DNA from: Kribbella sp. CA-293567
Lineage (GTDB): Bacteria; Actinomycetota; Actinomycetes; Propionibacteriales; Kribbellaceae
DNA: 64,000 nucleotides
Direction of reading: 5' to 3'
Assembly: GCF_027627575.1 (NCBI RefSeq)
Contig: NZ_CP114065.1
Coordinates: 5,828,001-5,892,000 of the forward strand
This document shows positions 60,439-64,000 of this stretch, piece after piece; the stretch's first letter is position 1, and each line of letters starts with the position of its first letter. Position numbers and translations under genes: made by a program. The notes beneath the pieces are model-generated. The model made no database searches, had not been told where the DNA came from, and saw nothing but the letters and a program-made list of their open reading frames with translations.

Positions 60439-62363
60439 GCACCGGCCGCCAGCCTCAACGGACTCACGACCTCCACACCGGACAGCAGCTCGAAGCCCGT
60501 GACGGGGATTGCCACGTCCTCCTCCGAGTGGTTGATCAGCACGGTCCAGGTGACCTGCTCGGCCTTTCGACGGACCACTTCCACTCCGGCGGGCAGGCCG
60601 GGCTGCGCGACGCCCGCACCGCGAACCACCTGCCCCACCAACTCTCCGTACCCCGCGTCGTCGAGCTGCGTCGACACGTACCAGGCCACGCCCTCGCCGT
60701 ACTCGTGCCTGGTGATCGCAGGCGAGCCGTCGAGCACCCCACCGGCGTACCGGTCGACTGCCTCGGCCCCAGCCAGGTGGACGTGCTCGCTCCACAGACC
60801 ACCTCGACCACCGGAGGCCAGCTCGACCTCCGCGACCGGATGAAACTCCTCGACCCTGATCCCCAGCACGTCGCGGAACGCTCCGGGATAGCCACCGAGC
60901 CGCACCTGCGCGTCCTGATCCACGATCCCGCTGAAATACGTGACCAGCAGATGTCCACCGCCTTCGACATAGCGGGCGATCGACTCGGCAGCCGCATCCG
61001 AGACGAGGTACAGACTCGGCACGACCACCACCCGGTACGCCGAGAGGTCGGCGCCAGGGCCGGCCAGATCAACGCCGATCCCGGCGGTCCAGAACTGCCG
61101 GTGAGCGGCCTGCACCGCCGTCAGGTAATCGAGGTCCTCCGACGGCAGATGAGTCGCCTGCATCACCCACCAGGCCTCGGCGTCCCACAGGATCGCGACC
61201 TCGGCCTCCACCTCGCTGCCGTCCAGCTCGGCCAGCCGCGGCAGCGCCGTACCGAACTCGGCGATCTCGCGGAACCTCCGCGAGTCCGGACCGGCGTGCG
61301 GCACCATCGCGGAGTGGAACATCTCCGCTCCACCCCGCGAAGCGCGCCACTGGAAGAACAGCGCTCCCCGCGATCCGCGAGCGAGATGGGACAGACTGTG
61401 CCGCGCCATCCGGCCAGGCTCCTTGGTGTGCAGCCGATGGCCGTCGTTCACCGAGCCGGCCGCCTGCTCCATCAGCAGCCACGACTTGCCACCCGCCCAT
61501 GATCGGGCCAGATCGGCGCCGAAAGCCGTCTGTTCCTCGGCGCCCCGGCCCGCACTGCCGGGGTAGTGGTCGATCGCGACCAGGTCGACCTCGCTCCCCC
61601 AGCGGGAGTGGTCGACCGGCACCCAGCCGCCGAAGACGAAGTTGGTCGTGATCGGCAACTTCGGGGTGAGGCCGCGCAGAACCGCCTTCTGCTCCCGGAA
61701 CGCCTCGAGCAGTTCGTCGGACCAGAACCGGCGGAAGTCCAGCGCCTGCGTCGGATTCACCAGGTACTGCGTCGTACGCGGCGGCTGGATCTCCTCCCAG
61801 TCGGCGTACCCCTGACTCCAGAACGCCGTGGTCCACGCGGCGTTCAGGCGATCGAGTTCGCCGTACCGATGCTGGAGCCACCGCCGGAACGCCGCCGCGG
61901 CGTGGTCGCAGTGGCAGGTCGTGCCGTACTCGTTGTGGACGTGCCACATCGCCAGCGCCGGGTGCTCGGCGTACCGCTCACCCAGCGCCTTGGCGATCCC
62001 CACCGCCGCCTCCCGGTACGCCGGTGCGCAGGCGCAGTACGTGTCCCGGCTCCCGTGCGTCAGCCGTACTCCGCTCGCGTTCACCGGCAGCGCGTCGGGA
62101 TGGCGCAGGCCGAACCACGGTGGCGGCGATGCCGTCGGAGTCGCCAGGTCGACCTGCACACCCCCCTCGTGCAGCAGGTCCATCACCTGGTCGAGCCAGC
62201 CGAACTCGTACCGCCCGGGCTCGGGTTCGAGGCTGGACCAGGCGAAGACGCCGACCGTCACCAGGTTCACGCCGGCCTGGCGCATCAGGGCGACGTCTTC
62301 CTTCCAGACCTCCGGCGACCACTGCTCGGGGTTGTAGTCACCACCGAAGTAGAGCTTCGTCAT
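60417..62363 (-). CDS. GH42 family beta-galactosidase
   Basis: This 648-residue cytoplasmic enzyme (no signal peptide) starts YFGGDYNPEQWSPEVW, the family hallmark. The acid/base Glu145 is in MWHVHNEYG and the nucleophile Glu299 in SWLLMEQAAGS. The cysteine cluster (CACAP; CHCDH) of zinc-binding members is present. C-terminal trimerisation and beta domains are complete. ATG 62363 overlaps the stop of the GH74 gene (ATGA), so the two are co-translated. Within this locus it most likely removes terminal galactose from imported xyloglucan oligosaccharides (inference); GH42 enzymes also act on arabinogalactan fragments. Confidence 0.94.
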   Translation of the reverse strand: MTKLYFGGDYNPEQWSPEVWKEDVALMRQAGVNLVTVGVFAWSSLEPEPGRYEFGWLDQVMDLLHEGGVQVDLATPTASPPPWFGLRHPDALPVNASGVRLTHGSRDTYCACAPAYREAAVGIAKALGERYAEHPALAMWHVHNEYGTTCHCDHAAAAFRRWLQHRYGELDRLNAAWTTAFWSQGYADWEEIQPPRTTQYLVNPTQALDFRRFWSDELLEAFREQKAVLRGLTPKLPITTNFVFGGWVPVDHSRWGSEVDLVAIDHYPGSAGRGAEEQTAFGADLARSWAGGKSWLLMEQAAGSVNDGHRLHTKEPGRMARHSLSHLARGSRGALFFQWRASRGGAEMFHSAMVPHAGPDSRRFREIAEFGTALPRLAELDGSEVEAEVAILWDAEAWWVMQATHLPSEDLDYLTAVQAAHRQFWTAGIGVDLAGPGADLSAYRVVVVPSLYLVSDAAAESIARYVEGGGHLLVTYFSGIVDQDAQVRLGGYPGAFRDVLGIRVEEFHPVAEVELASGGRGGLWSEHVHLAGAEAVDRYAGGVLDGSPAITRHEYGEGVAWYVSTQLDDAGYGELVGQVVRGAGVAQPGLPAGVEVVRRKAEQVTWTVLINHSEEDVAIPVTGFELLSGVEVVSPLRLAAGAQAVVRA

Positions 62364-64000
62364 ACCGGTTCCCCGTAAGGGATTCCGAGGCCGTTCGTGG
62401 AGACGTAGACCCGTCCGAACACCCGTGGGTCCCCGGAGATCGCGTCGTTGGTGGACGCGTACTGGTGCCGGTCGTCGTTCACCCGGATCCATCCGGCGCC
62501 GCTGTCGTCGGACCGGAAGATCCCCCACACCCCGTCGACCTTGCCGGAGGTGTAGACGGCCATCTCGGTCCTCCCGGGCGCGGCCTTGCCGAAGCCCACC
62601 GTCAGCGCCTGCTCGATGGTCGCGAGCCGCTGATAGGTCAGGCCCTGGTCGACCGAGCGATACATTCCACCGGCGCCAGCGGCCAGCCAGCAGTGCCCGC
62701 TCCGGTTCAGCACGGTCTCGAGCTTGCCGCCGCCGGCCGGCAGGCCAGTTGCCGTCGGCAAGAAAGTCACACCGCCGTCAAGACTCCGGTACGCCGTACC
62801 GGTGGCAGCGTCGAAGGCGTAGAACAGACTCGGGCTGACCCGGTCGGCGACCATCGCCACCTGGTTGGGCAGCCCACTGATCGGTGTCCAGGTCGCCCCA
62901 CGGTCGCGCGAGTAGTGCGGGGCAACGTCGCCCGGCACCCACACGATCGTGCGGGCGTCCGTGCTGACGACGATCTTGCCAGGCTGCGCCGAACCGCTCG
63001 GCTCCCCCGCGAACGGCTGCCAGCTGATCCCCGCGTCGGTGGAGTAGGCCCCACGTTCCAGGCTTCCGCCGTACGCGACCCGGACCACGAACCCCTCGGC
63101 CTTCGCCGCGTAGTCGACACTCGGCGAGCTCCCGCTGACCGGGTTGGCCGCCTGCCCGTCCGGCGGTACGACGTCCAGCCGCGCGTGCCGGTAGACCCCG
63201 ATGTCGCCGAGCGCGCTGATCAGCGGAGGTCCCCAGGGCGGGCTGATCAGGTCGAGCACGGCCGTCTCCTCCAGCCCCTGCGCCCGGACCGACCAGTGCG
63301 TACTGCGGCCCGCCTCGGCGTTCGTCACGTCGTCGGTGCCGAAGATCGTCGCGCCGGTGACGTACATGACCTTGCCGGAGTCGAACGGGTCGATCGAGAT
63401 GTCCCCGATCATCCAGCCCAGCTTGGCCGTGCCGTGGAAGTCGAGGAACGGAGCACCTGACGTGTCGAGGACGATCTTCGCGCCGATCGAGTGCCAGGTC
63501 GCTCCCCCGTCGACCGACCGGAAGACGTCGTCCACCGGACCCCAACGGCTCATCGTCGCGACCATCAGGGTGCCGGGCCGGCGAGGGTCGATCGCCAGCC
63601 CGGCATAGCCGAAGCCGGCCTCGCCGCCGGTGTTCGGCCGCAACGGGGTGATGTCGGTCCAGACACCGGTCGCCGTGTCGACCTTGTGGACCGCGCCGTC
63701 GTACATCTCGTACGGCCCGGGCAGGTCGCCGTAGGTCAGGTAGAGACACCCGTCGGGTCCGAGCTCGCCGTGGTGCGGCAACAGGCCGGTCGGCTGACCA
63801 GCAACGGCCGACCAGCTCGCGCCGCCGTCCGTACTGCGCCACAAGGGATTCGCCCGATCGGTCGTGCCGACGTAGATCGTCCCGGTACGCCGCCCTCGCC
63901 GCCCACCGCGCGGATCGAAGAAGACGAATCCGAGCCCCAGCCCGGCCTCACCGGTGGTCGGAAAACTCTCCACCCGCGCCCAGGTCTTCCCGCGGTCAGC
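62360..64000 (-). CDS. GH74 family xyloglucanase-like beta-propeller, N-terminus outside window
   Basis: The frame is open to the window edge, giving 546 residues of the C-terminal part. Repeated Asp-box motifs (S-x-D-x-G-x-x-W: RSTDGGASWSA, RSVDGGATWHS, STDAGISWQP, SRDRGATWTP, RSDDSGAGWIR) mark a seven-bladed propeller. The ending DPRVFGRVYVSTNGLGIPYGEP is the typical GH74 C-terminus (V-x-T-N-G-x-G-I-P-Y-G). One catalytic Asp of the GH74 pair should lie in the missing part. GH74 enzymes cleave the xyloglucan backbone. It is upstream of and coupled to the GH42 gene. Whether it is secreted cannot be seen. Confidence 0.9.
   Translation of the reverse strand, partial: ADRGKTWARVESFPTTGEAGLGLGFVFFDPRGGRRGRRTGTIYVGTTDRANPLWRSTDGGASWSAVAGQPTGLLPHHGELGPDGCLYLTYGDLPGPYEMYDGAVHKVDTATGVWTDITPLRPNTGGEAGFGYAGLAIDPRRPGTLMVATMSRWGPVDDVFRSVDGGATWHSIGAKIVLDTSGAPFLDFHGTAKLGWMIGDISIDPFDSGKVMYVTGATIFGTDDVTNAEAGRSTHWSVRAQGLEETAVLDLISPPWGPPLISALGDIGVYRHARLDVVPPDGQAANPVSGSSPSVDYAAKAEGFVVRVAYGGSLERGAYSTDAGISWQPFAGEPSGSAQPGKIVVSTDARTIVWVPGDVAPHYSRDRGATWTPISGLPNQVAMVADRVSPSLFYAFDAATGTAYRSLDGGVTFLPTATGLPAGGGKLETVLNRSGHCWLAAGAGGMYRSVDQGLTYQRLATIEQALTVGFGKAAPGRTEMAVYTSGKVDGVWGIFRSDDSGAGWIRVNDDRHQYASTNDAISGDPRVFGRVYVSTNGLGIPYGEPV

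Overview
The window is 64 kb of high-GC DNA from a soil-type actinobacterium. The best guess is a Kribbella-like member of the Propionibacteriales. This rests on codon and restriction-word style, WhiB and LAL-type regulators, leaderless TAnnnT promoters, and a core block in the order pncB / clpS / DUF2017 / mec / cysO / cysM / murI / MBL phosphodiesterase-like / rph / rdgB, which matches Mycobacterium tuberculosis Rv1330c-Rv1341 with extra genes inserted. Genus assignment is inference only. No CRISPR array, insertion sequence, integrase or prophage was seen.

Region 1 (1-7.8 kb) is ordinary chromosome: a truncated alpha/beta hydrolase with its TetR regulator, a MarR/DoxX divergent pair with an operator at the transcription start, a GroES-like/DUF3618 pair, a zinc alcohol/glucose dehydrogenase, a Bcp peroxiredoxin, a perfect CRP-type box, a membrane-anchored solute-binding/VWA protein, tRNA-Leu(TAG) and an S51 peptidase.

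Region 2 (7.8-26.4 kb) is the most unusual part. Four paralogous, roughly 850-880 residue STAND-ATPase/LuxR regulators are interleaved with secreted proteins that all carry the same discoidin (F5/8 type C-like) domain: a broken remnant, a 935-residue four-domain protein, a discoidin-metallophosphoesterase followed by a cysteine amidase-like protein, and a 574-residue relative. Three of the four regulators are followed directly, on the same strand, by a discoidin gene. Five promoters share one architecture: a 17-bp dyad (TGrGyA-N5-yrCTCA) whose last base is the first base of the -35 hexamer, then a 17-18 bp spacer and a CAnnnT -10. Two of these promoters precede regulators and three precede discoidin genes. 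I read this as a self-contained activator/exoprotein regulon that has expanded by duplication.

Region 3 (26.4-42 kb) is accessory. It holds a secreted DUF3103-like protein, debris of a PNPOx gene and a whiB gene, a classical LAL regulator, and a TetR-controlled cluster (ferritin-like enzyme; glycosyltransferase, membrane protein and two hydrolases in translationally coupled order) with three copies of one palindromic operator. It also holds a truncated ECF sigma gene abutting a GNAT fragment, a methyltransferase/LtrA pair, a FrdA/SdhA-type flavoprotein and a secreted peptidoglycan-binding-domain protein.

Region 4 (42-58.5 kb) is the conserved core: rdgB, rph, murI, the cysO-cysM-mec cysteine route, ileS, clpS and pncB. 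A DtxR-type iron box lies between murI and a small membrane protein.

Region 5 (58.5-64 kb) is a plant-polysaccharide locus: GH12, a LacI regulator with palindromes upstream, a GH42 beta-galactosidase and a GH74 protein that runs off the window. The combination suggests xyloglucan use.
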